Assembly (NCBI GenBank): GCA_963817015.1
Contig: CAWFMV010000016.1
Location: forward strand, 124,001-188,000
DNA: 64,000 nt
Source: VAZQ01 sp963817015
Lineage (GTDB): Bacteria > Pseudomonadota > Alphaproteobacteria > Rhizobiales > Xanthobacteraceae
Direction of reading: 5' to 3'
This document shows, in pieces, positions 18,404-28,500 of this stretch (positions are counted from its first letter, which is position 1; the number at the start of each line of letters is the position of its first letter). A program made the position numbers and the translations under genes. The notes below the pieces were generated by a model. That model made no database searches. It had not been told where the DNA came from and saw nothing but the letters and a program-made list of their open reading frames with translations.

Positions 18404-20900
18404 CTATTGAGCAGTTTCCGCGCGGCCGAGATAGGCGGCTTCGAGCGCCGGATCATGAGCGAGGGCTTGAGCTGTATCTTGGCGCACGATGCGCCCGGAC
18501 TCGAGCACATAGCCCCTGTCAGCAACTGTGAGCGCCAGCGCGGCCATCTGGTCGACCAGGAGGATCGTGACGCCGTCATCGCGCAATTCGGCGAGCACAT
18601 CGAACAGCTCGTTGATCATCGCTGGCGCGAGCCCCAGCGATGGCTCGTCGAGCAACAGGATGCGCGGCTTCGCCATCAATCCGCGGGCAATGGCGAGCAT
18701 TTGCTGCTCGCCGCCGGACAAGAGCCCCGCCCGGATGGAAAGCCGCTCGCGCAATCTCGGGAAGCGCTCGAGCAGCGCGGCAAGCTCCGCTTCGCGATTG
18801 ACCGTTTTTCTGGTGTGGGCGCCCAGCATGATGTTGTCGAGGACGCTCAATTCCGGAAACACCTGGCGGCTCTCGGGTACGAGCGCCATGCCGCTCGCCG
18901 CGATCTTGTGGGCGGGCATCTGCTCGACCGCCTTGTCATCGAGCACGATCGAGCCGTTCACAGGCCGCAGCAGGCCGGTAACCGCGCGCATCGCGGTTGA
19001 TTTGCCGGCGCCGTTGGCCCCGAGCAGCGCCACCATCTCGCCCGGCCTCACCTCGAAGGAGATCTCATCGAGTACCGCCACCTTGCCGTAGCCGGCGCTC
19101 AGTTTCAGGCACGAGAGGACGGCATCGTGCGAGCCGTTCCAGGCAACGGCGCGCGGGCGCGCACGCATGTCTCCGCCACCGAGGTAAGCCTTGAGCACGC
19201 GGGCATCGCGCCGCACGTCGGCCGGTGCACCGGCTGCGATGACCGATCCTGCATCGAGCACGACGATCGAGTCCGAGATGTCCATGACCATCGCCATATC
19301 GTGCTCGACCAGGATGACAGCGATCCCGAGGTCGGCGATCCGGCGGATCAGTTGGCCGAGCGCAGCCTTGTCGGCGCGCATCAGGCCGGCGGCCGGCTCG
19401 TCGAGCAGCAGCGCCCGCGGCCTTGAGGCGAGCGCACGCGCGATTTCGACCAGCCGGCGGTCGACATGCGGCAGGCTGCTCGCGGGCGCCGCAATGGCGC
19501 CCTGATAGCCGACGAAGGCCAACAGCGCTTCGGCCAGCACTGCGTTCCTGTGCGCCGGCCGAGCCGGCGAGGGGATTGCCGAGCTTTCCTCGCCGCAGCG
19601 CCATGAGCACATTGTCGAGCACGCTCATGTCGGCGAAGAGCTGGGTCGTCTGATACGTGCGTGCGATGCCTGCACGCGCAGCCCGCCACGCCGGCGCGCC
19701 GGCAAGCTCGACCGTTCCAAGCCGGATGCTGCCAGCATCGGGCCGGTAGAACCCGCCAATGATGTTGAGCACGGTGGTCTTGCCCGCGCCGTTCGGCCCG
19801 ATCAGGCTCAGGATGCGCCCAGGACTCGCAACGAGGCTCACATCGGAGGCCGCCTTGATGCCGCCAAACGAAATACTGATGCCATGAACGACCAGATCGT
19901 GGCGCACGACGTCGGACGAGAAGAAGGTGGACAGCCCGGTCTCGTCCGCCTTTGCGACCGCTGGATCAATCCGGCGGAAATAGCGCGCCAGCGTCCCGAT
20001 GATGCCTTCGGGCGCGATCCACAGCACCACCAGAAGCAAGATTCCGACGAACAGCAGCCGATACTCGGCGAGATACGACAGCAATTCCGGCAGCAGGACC
20101 GTCACAGTCGCGCCGATCAGCGGACCCAGCACGAAGCCGGCGCCACCGACCATGACCGCGAGCAGGAACAGGATCGACTGCGAGAACGGGAACGAGTCCG
20201 GAGCGACGAACATCATCAGGGGCGCGAAGATCGCGCCCGCAAGCCCTGCGAACAACGCCGAGATGGCAAAGGCGGCCGTCTTGATCGTGACGGGATTGAG
20301 CCCGATGGATTGAGCGGCCGTTTCGCTGTCGCGCACCGCGATCATCGCGCGGCCCCAAGCGCTCGCCGCAAGCCTCCGGAACCCATAGAGCGAAAGACCC
20401 GCGAGCAGGACCGCAAAGAGCGCCGTCTCGCGCTCCGTAAAGGTGAACTCGGCGATGGCGGGCGATGTGAGTCCCATCAGGCCATTCTGTCCGCCGGTGA
20501 CACTCTTCCATTCGATGGTGCTGTGCTGAACGATGAAGGCAAAGGCGATGGTGACCATGGCCAGATAGGGCCCGGTGACCCGCAGCGCCGGCAGGGCCAA
20601 GAGCGCACCGATCATTCCGGCAGCCAGCCCGGCTGCCGGGAAGGCCAGCCAATAGCTCACGCCTTTGAGGGTCAGAATCGCGACCGTGTAGGCTCCGATG
20701 GCATAGAAGCCCACATGCCCCAGCGACACTTGCCCGGCGAGACCGAGCAGAACGTTCAGTCCGACGCCGACCACCACCGTCAAGGCGAGCAGCGCGATGA
20801 TGAAGTGCGTATAGCCTTCGGAGACGAACACCAGCATGGCGCCGGCGACGGTCAGCGCCAGAATTGCCAATGTCATCGTCCTGGGTGCGGGCCCTCCCAT
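18404..20900 (-). CDS. Branched-chain-type ABC transporter, LivM-LivG-LivF triple fusion
   Basis: One polypeptide of about 832 residues carries a LivM permease (residues 1-330, about ten TM helices, with GLAGQVSLGHVGFYAIGAYT), a LivG ATPase (Walker A GPNGAGKT) and a LivF ATPase (Walker A GANGAGKS, signature LSGGEQQM, Walker B ILLLDEPS). There is no stop or spacer gene between LivG and LivF. An extra base near 19559 breaks the frame inside LivG; without it LAGSAAHRNAVLAEALL continues smoothly. LivM-LivG fusions are common, while a three-part fusion is less so. The start ATG 20900 lies two bases after the livH stop. Confidence 0.87.
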
Positions 20901-20902
20901 CG

Positions 20903-21775
20903 TCAGACCTTCTTCGCCGCCGCGCGGCCGAACAGCCCGTTCGGCATCGCGGCGAGCGCCAGGATGACAACCGTGAACGCAATGATCTGCGTGTAGGTCG
21001 ACCCGGCGAAGGCCGTGACCAGCGCCTCGATCAGTCCGTAGAGCAGGCCTGCCAGCATCACGCCCCAGGCCGAGCTGATGCCGCCCAGGATCGCGACCGC
21101 AAAGGCTTTGATGCCGAACAGCGTCCCCATGTCCGAATGCACGCTGAACAGCGGCGCGATCAGCATTCCGGCGAGGGCCGCGAGTGCGGTCGAGAGCGCA
21201 AATGAGGACGCGATCGCAAGCCGCACGTTGATCCCCATGAGACGCGCGGCATCCTTGTTCTGCACGACCGCGAGCAGCGCCTTGCCGAGCCGCGTGTGCT
21301 GGAACGCCAATTGGAGCGCGATGGTGATGCCAATGCCGACCACAGGAATGATCAGTTGCAGCGGGAACACGCCGGTTCCGAACAGCTCGATCGGCTTCTG
21401 CGCCAGGAAGGATGGGAACGCGCGCGGCTCCTTGCCGAAGGTGAACAGCACGATGTTGTCGAGCACGATGCCGCCGGCCACGGTCGCCATCAGCCAGCCG
21501 TTCGAGCCGCGCTCGGCGAACGGCCGTACCAAGGTCCGCTCCACGACCAGGCCGAGCAAAGCGCAAAGGAAAAGCGACATCGCGGCCGCTGCCGGCACCG
21601 GCCAGCCGAGCCGGATGGCGAAGGTGTAACCGAGCACGGCTCCCAGCATCATCGAGGAGCCCTGCGAGAAATTGACCGTGTTCGAGACCGCGTAGGTGAC
21701 GTGGAAGCCGAGCGCAATCAGCCCATACATGCTTCCGACCGCAAGACCCGTGACGATCGAAGAGATCAGAAGCAT
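20903..21775 (-). CDS. livH: Branched-chain-type ABC permease LivH
   Basis: Inner-membrane permease of 290 residues. LISSIVTGLAVGSMYGLIAL opens the chain, and the VNFSQGSSMMLGA segment is a variant of the LivH NxAQGE region. It ends AMPNGLFGRAAAKKV. It pairs with the LivM part of the fused gene. It is the second gene of the operon. The receptor gene lies 60 bases upstream. Confidence 0.92.
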   Translation of the reverse strand: MLLISSIVTGLAVGSMYGLIALGFHVTYAVSNTVNFSQGSSMMLGAVLGYTFAIRLGWPVPAAAAMSLFLCALLGLVVERTLVRPFAERGSNGWLMATVAGGIVLDNIVLFTFGKEPRAFPSFLAQKPIELFGTGVFPLQLIIPVVGIGITIALQLAFQHTRLGKALLAVVQNKDAARLMGINVRLAIASSFALSTALAALAGMLIAPLFSVHSDMGTLFGIKAFAVAILGGISSAWGVMLAGLLYGLIEALVTAFAGSTYTQIIAFTVVILALAAMPNGLFGRAAAKKV

Positions 21776-21835
21776 CGCTTGAAAGCCCCGGGTGGAGACG
21801 GCGGGACGCGGTGCCTCTCCCGCCGCCTGCAGTGT

Positions 21836-23033
21836 CTAGTTTGTCAGCGGAAGGATCTCACCTTCCTTGAAGTAAGTGAACAGGTAGTCGTCCGCCGAGA
21901 GCGCGTCATGGTTCTCGGGCGTGAACGGCTTGCTGTAGCTCTTGATCAGACCGTCATACTTGTCGATGGCATAAAAAGCCTGGCGAACTTTCGGTCCCTC
22001 CGTCGAACCGGCCTTGGCGATCGCGAGCGCGGTGAGATGCATGGCGTCATACGCGTTCGCGATGCCGACCGCTGGGGTTACGTCCGCGAGCGACTTGATC
22101 TCGGGATATTTCTTCTTGAGTGCCGCGAGCACCGTCTCGGCTTTTGGCGAGAGCTTGCCCGAGAAGCTGAACGTCTGGATGAAGTGGACGCGCTGACTGC
22201 TCGGGCCTGCGAGCTCGCTGAAGCGACCGCCGGCCGGACCCCAATGCGAGACGATCGGCACATTCCAGCCCATGCGATCAAGCGACTTCACCACCTGCGA
22301 GGAAGGCGCGACATTTGCGACCAGGAACAAGACGTCGGCGCCGGCATCCTTCAGCCGCGTGAGCTGCGGCACGACATCGACATCGGCATCCTGGAATTTC
22401 TCGATGCCGGCGTAGGGGAGGCTCTTTTCCGCGAGCGACGCTTTGAGCCCAGCCTCGTTCGAACTCGCCCCAGGCATTGTTGATCAGGATCATCCCAGGC
22501 TTCTTCGCCGCATATTTCTTCATTGCGTAGGCGACGAGCGCCTGATCGACCAGTGCATCGACGGCAGACACGCGGAACACATAGTTCTCGGCCGCGCCAT
22601 TACGGGTGATCGGGGTGCCGGCGGCCCACACGCCCATGAATGGTACCTTGCTCTGATTGGCAAATGGCACGATGGCGATCGACACGGGCGTATCGAGGCC
22701 GCCGAACAGGGCCGCGACCCGCTCGCGCTGCACCAGCTCGCGCGCCGCCACCACGCCCTTGGCGGGGTTGCTCTCGTCATCGCGAACGACCAGCTGGAGC
22801 TTCTTGCCAAGAACCCCGCCGGCGGCGTTGATCTCGTCGATTGCGATCGACAAGCCGCGGACAATGGCCTCGCCCGATTTGGCGGACTGCCCGGACATGG
22901 CGGCGACCAGCCCGAGCTTGACAGTCTCCTGGGCGATAGCAGGGCTTAGCGCGGGAATTGCGAAGGCGGCAGCGGCCAGGCTGGCCACGAGCAGGCGTCG
23001 CGTGATCGGCGGAATGCGGTTACGGGTGGGCAT
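21836..23033 (-). CDS. livK: Branched-chain-type ABC substrate-binding protein, one frame break
   Basis: Periplasmic binding protein, type 1 fold, about 398 residues. ATG at 23033 follows GGAGAGG by seven bases and gives a signal peptide ending SPAIAQE. The Peripla_BP_6 pattern is clear: VKLGLVAAMSGQSAKSGEA, IDEINAAGGVLGKKLQLVV, then KPFTPENHDALS near the end. One extra base at 22472-22473 breaks the frame; removal gives INNAWGESNEAGLKAS, the usual family text. The ligand is unknown. Proteins of this kind in amidohydrolase operons carry urea, amides or ring ureides as well as amino acids. Confidence 0.88.
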
Positions 23034-23073
23034 GGCGATACCTCTCCGGAAGGGTGTGCACGCCAATGCCTTC

Positions 23074-23089
23074 GCAAGGGACATGCCAA
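23074..23089 (-). promoter_or_regulatory. Sigma-54 -24/-12 promoter for the liv-amidohydrolase operon
   Basis: On the minus strand the text is TTGGCATGTCCCTTGC. It matches the consensus (TGGCAYG-N4-TTGC) and has the exact ten-base spacing. The -12 element is 41 bases before the binding-protein ATG. It puts this operon under the same type of nitrogen control as the biuret module. Confidence 0.8.
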
Positions 23090-23191
23090 CGCGGTTCGAC
23101 TGAAAACACCCAACAATCCCCGTTCGAGGAGGCTTGCTGGCGCCCAAGATGTGGGCACATTGGCGCACCCTTGAGCAAATCGTATTCACAA

Positions 23192-23201
23192 GTGTATACA
23201 A
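23192..23201. promoter_or_regulatory. Possible GntR operator
   Basis: GTGTATACAA contains the perfect palindrome TGTATACA and resembles the TTGTATACAA type bound by FCD-class GntR regulators. It lies between the divergent livK and NTF2-fold genes. The same GTGTATAC occurs at 29130-29137 upstream of urtA. A GntR gene lies between the two sites. Confidence 0.4.
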
Positions 23202-23316
23202 TTTTGATGCCATTCCAAGGCCGTCAGGATGGCCGGAATTATGCATGGCCGCGGCTGGTTTCGCCGCTGGTCTCGTCCTTGGCGAGCCTGGACGCCAAGT
23301 CAGAAGAGGAAAAGTC

Positions 23317-23776
23317 ATGCCCGTCGCAGACCTCACCGACGCCCCCGAAGCTCCTGCCGCCACGCTGATCGCGCCGTCGAGCGAAACCGCCGCGGCGGCC
23401 GAGATCGTCACCAAGTTTCTTGGTCGCGTCGATGGTGCCCGATCCGGAGACGGCCGCGCTCTACATCGGCGAGCCGCTCAAGCTGACGTTCACCGGCGGG
23501 CGCAAATTTTCGCACCCGCGGGAGAGCACGGCGTTCAACGCCAGGCGCTACAAGTGGGTCAAGAAGGCGATGGAGCGCACGGACGTCGTGCCGGGACGCG
23601 GGGAGACGACTGTCTACAGCATCGGCACCCTCTACGGCGAATGGCCGGACGGCACGCCATTCGAAGGCAACCGCTATGTTGATCGCTTCGTGGTGCGTGG
23701 CGGCAAGATCGTGCAGATGGACGTATGGAACGACAGCGCGGAGCGGTTGCTCACGCGTCATGGCATCGTGGCTTAG
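23317..23776 (+). CDS. NTF2/SnoaL-fold protein, one frame break
   Basis: Small protein of about 152 residues. The start at 23317 follows AGAGGA. The C-terminal part LYGEWPDGTPFEGNRYVDRF then GKIVQMDVWNDSAERLL is a typical SnoaL-like core. An extra G at 23422-23423 breaks the frame; without it KFLVASMVPDPETAALYIGE joins the two parts. It is divergent from livK, and its stop overlaps the stop of the GntR gene. Its function is unknown. It may be an isomerase or hydrolase accessory to the amidohydrolase pathway. Confidence 0.75.
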
Positions 23777-24519
23777 CGTTGCCGTCGTGTTCGCTTGCCT
23801 CCATTCTGTCCTTTGTGGGAACTTGGATTATCGGCATAGAGCGACAGGATATCCCTGAGCTCGCGGCTCTTGGCTGGTCGCGCCACGATCAAGGCGCGGC
23901 TCGCCACCGCTTCGAGATGCTCGTCCATGAGCGCCGATGCTCGCCGCGCATCGCCGGCCGCGAGTGCGGCGATCAATGCCCGATGCTCGTTGACGGCACA
24001 TTCGGACGAATGCGGCCGGCTATAGAGCGCGAGGATCAGCCCGCAGCGCGATGATAGTTCGCCGACGTAGCGCGCCAGCACGGTGCTCCCGGTCATCTCG
24101 GCGAGCAGAATGTGAAACTCGGTCGCGAGCCGGATCGATAGCGGCTCGTTCTTGCCTAGCGCCTTCTCCTCCTCGTTCACATGTGCTTCCAGCGCGCGAA
24201 TCTGCTCCGGGGTCAGACGGCCTGCAAGCCGTGACATGACAAGGCGTTCAAGCCCGAGCCTCACGTCAAAGGTGTCGCGTGCATCCTCCCAGGCCGGTGT
24301 TGCCACCGCGGCTCCGCGGTTGCGGCGAAGCTCCACCAGCCCCTCGGCGGCAAGCTGTCCGAGCGCGCTGCGGACGATGGTGCGGCTCGCACCGAAGCGC
24401 TCGCCGATGGTGTCCTCGGGAAGCTTGGCGCCGGGCTCCAATGCTTGCTCGATGATCGCGTGGCGAAGCGCGCGATAGATCTCCTTCGCCCGATCCGGCT
24501 TTGCCTTCGCTTTGGCCAT
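23773..24519 (-). CDS. GntR-family regulator, FCD (FadR) type
   Basis: DNA-binding repressor or activator of 248 residues. The winged helix is at 10-75 (YRALRHAIIEQALEPGAKLP, then GERFGASRTIVRSALGQLA). The FCD ligand domain follows, with the metal/ligand pattern DVRLGLERLV, TEFHILLAEM and NEHRALIAAL. ATG at 24519 is preferred over TTG at 24528. It lies 64 bases after the LuxR-type regulator on the same strand and could be co-transcribed. It probably controls livK and/or the urt operon in response to a pathway acid or amide, which is inference. Confidence 0.9.
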   Translation of the reverse strand: MAKAKAKPDRAKEIYRALRHAIIEQALEPGAKLPEDTIGERFGASRTIVRSALGQLAAEGLVELRRNRGAAVATPAWEDARDTFDVRLGLERLVMSRLAGRLTPEQIRALEAHVNEEEKALGKNEPLSIRLATEFHILLAEMTGSTVLARYVGELSSRCGLILALYSRPHSSECAVNEHRALIAALAAGDARRASALMDEHLEAVASRALIVARPAKSRELRDILSLYADNPSSHKGQNGGKRTRRQR

Positions 24520-24592
24520 GGCCGCCAATGGTCACGACCGGACCGGTGTCGTCAACAGCCGGGCTCAAACAAATATGTCTGCCGTTAACGCT

Positions 24593-25514
24593 TCAACGGA
24601 TGCCGAGCGTGCGCACCGCCAGCGCCGCCGCCGAGGTGCGGTTCTCAACCCCGAGCTTGGTGAAGATCTGCTCCAGATGCTTGTTCACGGTGCGCGGGCT
24701 CAGACTCAGGATTTCCGCGATGTCCCGGTTGGACTTGCCGCGGGCGATCCAAAGCAGCACCTCGGCTTCGCGATCGGTCACCATGAGGCGGCTCTTGAGC
24801 ACGGCCTGGTCGCTGCCGGCGTCGCCCTCGATGACGCGCAGCAGCCGCTCCTCCGCGCCGACCTGGCCGACATAGAGCAGCTTGAGCTTGCTGGTCGAGC
24901 TCTCGAGATCGATCGGCGCAGCCGGCAGGGAGGCAGGCGCGCTTGCGCACTGGTCGAGCCAGGCCCGTACGTCGGGCGGCACGATGTAGCCTTCGGTGTC
25001 GAAGCCGCTCAGCGCAGTGCCGAGAAGTCTCGCGGCCTGCGGCGTGCACCACATCACCTTGCCGGTGCTGTCGACCGCCAGCAGAAATCGGCCGAATGCG
25101 TCGAGCGCCGTGCGCGCGCTCTGCGCCATGCGGGCATTGGCGAGATGCACGCGAATGCGCGCCAGCAGCTCGCCGGGAACGATCGGCTTGGTCACATAGT
25201 CGACGCCGCCGGCCTCGAGGCCCTCGATGATGTGCTCGCTGTCGCTCGAGCCCGGTCATGAAGATGACCGGCACATGCGCGAGCGCGCGGTTTTGCTTGA
25301 GCCGGCGGCAGGTCTCGAAGCCGTCGGTGCCCGGCATGACCGCATCCATGAGGATCACGTCGGGCGTGACCTTTTCGACAATGGAAAGGGCATGCTCGCC
25401 CTCGCGGGCCACGAGGACGGTCATGCCGGCCTCCTCGATGGCGTCCGTCAGCAGGCGCAGCGTGTCGGGCGAATCATCCACCACGAGCACGAGATCTCGG
25501 TCCTTCTTACGCAT
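24593..25514 (-). CDS. Response regulator, receiver plus LuxR-type HTH, one frame break
   Basis: About 306 residues. The receiver is at 1-120, with acidic pair VVDDS, phospho-Asp in VILMDAVMPGTDG and Lys in YVTKPI. A PAS-like middle follows (FLLAVDSTGKVMWCTPQAA). A LuxR HTH ends the chain (LMVTDREAEVLLWIARGKSN, then SPRTVNKHLEQIFTKL). One extra base at about 25245 breaks the receiver frame; without it GLSDSEHIIEGLEAGGVDYV is restored. The ATG at 25514 lies inside the end of the kinase gene (ATGCGTAA, eight-base overlap), which implies translational coupling and a cognate pair. Confidence 0.88.
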
Positions 25515-28500
25515 GGTTGCTGCGAGTGGCCTCCAATGCGGCGAGATAGCGCTTGAGATCGAATGCGTTGACGAAGACGCGCATCTGCGCGACGAAGCCG
25601 GAATATTCGGGTGCAGTGTGCTCAAGCTCATTCAGCTTCTCCTGGATGCGCCGGATGTGCCCAATCTCGCCGAGGCCGATGAGCTCGCTGATGTCATCGC
25701 GCGGTGGCAGTCGTGGCTCGGACATTGCGGGCGAGGGGATGGCGGCCGGCATGTCCTGCGTGTCGTAGACCCATTCAATGTTCAACAGCACGTGGATCGT
25801 CTTGAGGAGCTGCCGCAAGTCGATCGGCTTCATCAGGTAGTCGTCGTGCAGGCGCTCGCCATCCGTGAGCCGGCTCGAATCGATGGCGTTCGCGGACAGA
25901 ACCACAATGGCGGTGCGCTCCGGCAAGACGCGGCGCAGGCGTCGCGCGGTCTCCCAGCCGTCCATCTCGGGCATCGCGATGTCGAGAATAATCAGGTTGG
26001 GCTTGTCGCGCTCGGCCACCAGCAGGCAATCGCGTCCGCTGGCTGCGGTTTGGACGTCAAAGCCCAAAGGTGTCAGCAGATCCTTGACGAGCGTTCGCTG
26101 AACCTCGTCATCGTCGACCACGACCACGCTTTGACGCGGGCCGACATAGCCGCGCACGCGATCTTCCTGCGTCGACGCGATGCGGGGACGCGGCACTTCC
26201 GACAGCAGCAGCTTGACCCGAAACAGGCTTCCCCGTCCGACCTCGCTGGTGACCGTAATGTTGCCGCCCATGACGTTGATCAACAGCTTGGTGATGGTCA
26301 GGCCGAGCCCGGTGCCGGCGGTCGCCTTGGCGCGGGCAGTGCGGGCGTGCTCGAAAGGCTGGAAGATCCGATCAAAATCGTTGCGGTGGATGCCGATGCC
26401 GGTGTCCTCAACCTCGAGCTCGGCGACCTGGTAACGATACTTGAGGCGGAACGTCACCCGCCCGCTCTCGGTGAATTTGATGGCGTTGGACAGAAGATTG
26501 ATGAGAATCTGGCGCAGGCGGTTCTCATCGGTATGCACGACGGCGGGCAGTGTTCTTGCCGGCTCGTAGTGGAATGCGATGCCCTTGGCGGTCGCCTGCA
26601 GGCGGAACATGTCGACGAGCTGGTCGAGAAACTCCGACGTGCGCACCTCGTTGCGATTGAGTTGAAAGCGGCCGGCTTCGATCTTCGAGATGTCAAGCAG
26701 GCCGTCGATCAGGCCCGCGAGGTGCTCGGAGCTGCGCCGGATCACCTTGATCGCCTCGATCCGCCTGGGTGGCAGTCCGGTGTCGCGCTCGAGTAGCTGC
26801 GAATAGCCGAGGATGGCGTTGAGCGGGGTGCGCAGCTCGTGGCTCAGGCCAACGACATGCCGGCTTTTCGCCTTGCTGGCGGCTTCCGCGACCTCCTTGG
26901 CTTTCTGCAGCTTGGCGTCGGTCCGCTTGTGCGCCTCGATTTCGCGCATCAGCAGATCAGTCTGCCGCCGCGTTTCCTCCTCCGCGACCCGGCGGCTGTC
27001 CTGCGCCAGGACGAACAGCCAGGCGATCACGCCCGCGATGATGGTCAGGATGAAGAAGACGCTCCAGAGCGCGGACTTCAGAGCCGCTTTGGGCATTTCG
27101 CTGTCGAGCGTGATCTGGAAGTAGACCAGCGACAGCACACCGCCAATCACGCCGCCGAACAGAAAGAGCACGCCGAGATAGCGTCCGACATCGCTGTTGA
27201 GCGGGCGAAACGCCCAGTCGGGCAATGTCCTCGCCAGCAAGGCACGGGCCTGGCGCGAGACCCGGGCTTGCGGCTTGCAGCAATCCCGGCAGCGGGTTTC
27301 GAGCGTGCAGCACAGCGAGCAGATCGGGCCCGAATAGGCCGGGCAGTGCGCCATGTCCTCGGGCTCGAACTGATGCTCGCAGATCGCGCAGCGAACGAGG
27401 GCCTGGCCGCCCCAGTCCTGCCGCGGCGTGCGGGCGACGTAGAAGCGCCCCTTGGTGGCGTAGGCAATGGCGGGCGCCATGACAAAGGCGACCAGCAGCG
27501 CAAGGAAGGCAGCCAATGACTGCAGCGTCGCCCCGAGTGCGCCCGATATGGCAGTGGTTCCGGCGATGGTCGCCGCCAGCATCGCGCCGACTCCGACCGG
27601 GTTGATGTCATAGAGATGGGCGCGCTTGAACTCGATGCCGGCGGGGCTCAGGCCGAGCGGCTTGTTGATCATGAGATCGGCGACCAGCGCTCCGACCCAG
27701 GCCACCGCGACGATCGAATAGAGCCCCAGGATATGCTCGAGCATCTTGAAGATGCCGAGCTCCATCAGCATGAGTGCGATCGTCACATTGAAGACGAGCC
27801 AGACCACCCGTCCCGGATGGCTATGGGTCAGACGCGAGAAGAAATTCGACCACGCGATCGAGCCCGCATAGGCATTGGTCACGTTGATCTTGACCTGCGA
27901 GATGATGACAAAGGCGCCGGTAAAGCCGAGCGCGATCTGCGGCGAGGAGAAGACGTATTGAAAGGCGACGAGATACATCTGCGTGGGCTCGGCGGCCTTG
28001 TCCGCCGGCACGAGGTGCTCGATCGCCAGAAAGGCCAGGAATGAGCCGGCCAGCATCTTGAGCGCGCCCGGCACGATCCATCCGGGGCCAGCCGAGAGAT
28101 GGGCCAGCCACCAGCTCCATCGCGTCTCTCGCTGCTGCGGTGGCAGAAAGCGCAGGAAATCGACCTGCTCGCCGATCTGGGCAATGAGCGAGAACACGAC
28201 CGTGGAGGCCGTGCCGAACAGGAGAATGTTGAAGCCGTTACCGTCGGCGCCGGTGGTCCCCGGGAATTGCGTCCACGCTGCAAACGAGCCCGGATCGGCG
28301 AAAGCGATGAATACGAACGGAATGAGGTGCAGGGTGAGCCAAAATGGCTGCGTCCAGGCCTGGAAGCGGCTGATGAAGGTGATGCCGTGGGTGACCAGCG
28401 GAATGACCACCAGCGAGCTCACGACATAGCCGATGAACAATGGCACGCCGAAGCACAGCTCCAGCGCTAGCGACATGATCGCGGCTTCAATGGCGAAGAA

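Noticed and set aside
25258..26796. 512-codon plus-strand open frame opposite the kinase
   Set aside because: Shadow of the histidine kinase and receiver; composition is typical of antisense GC-rich frames.
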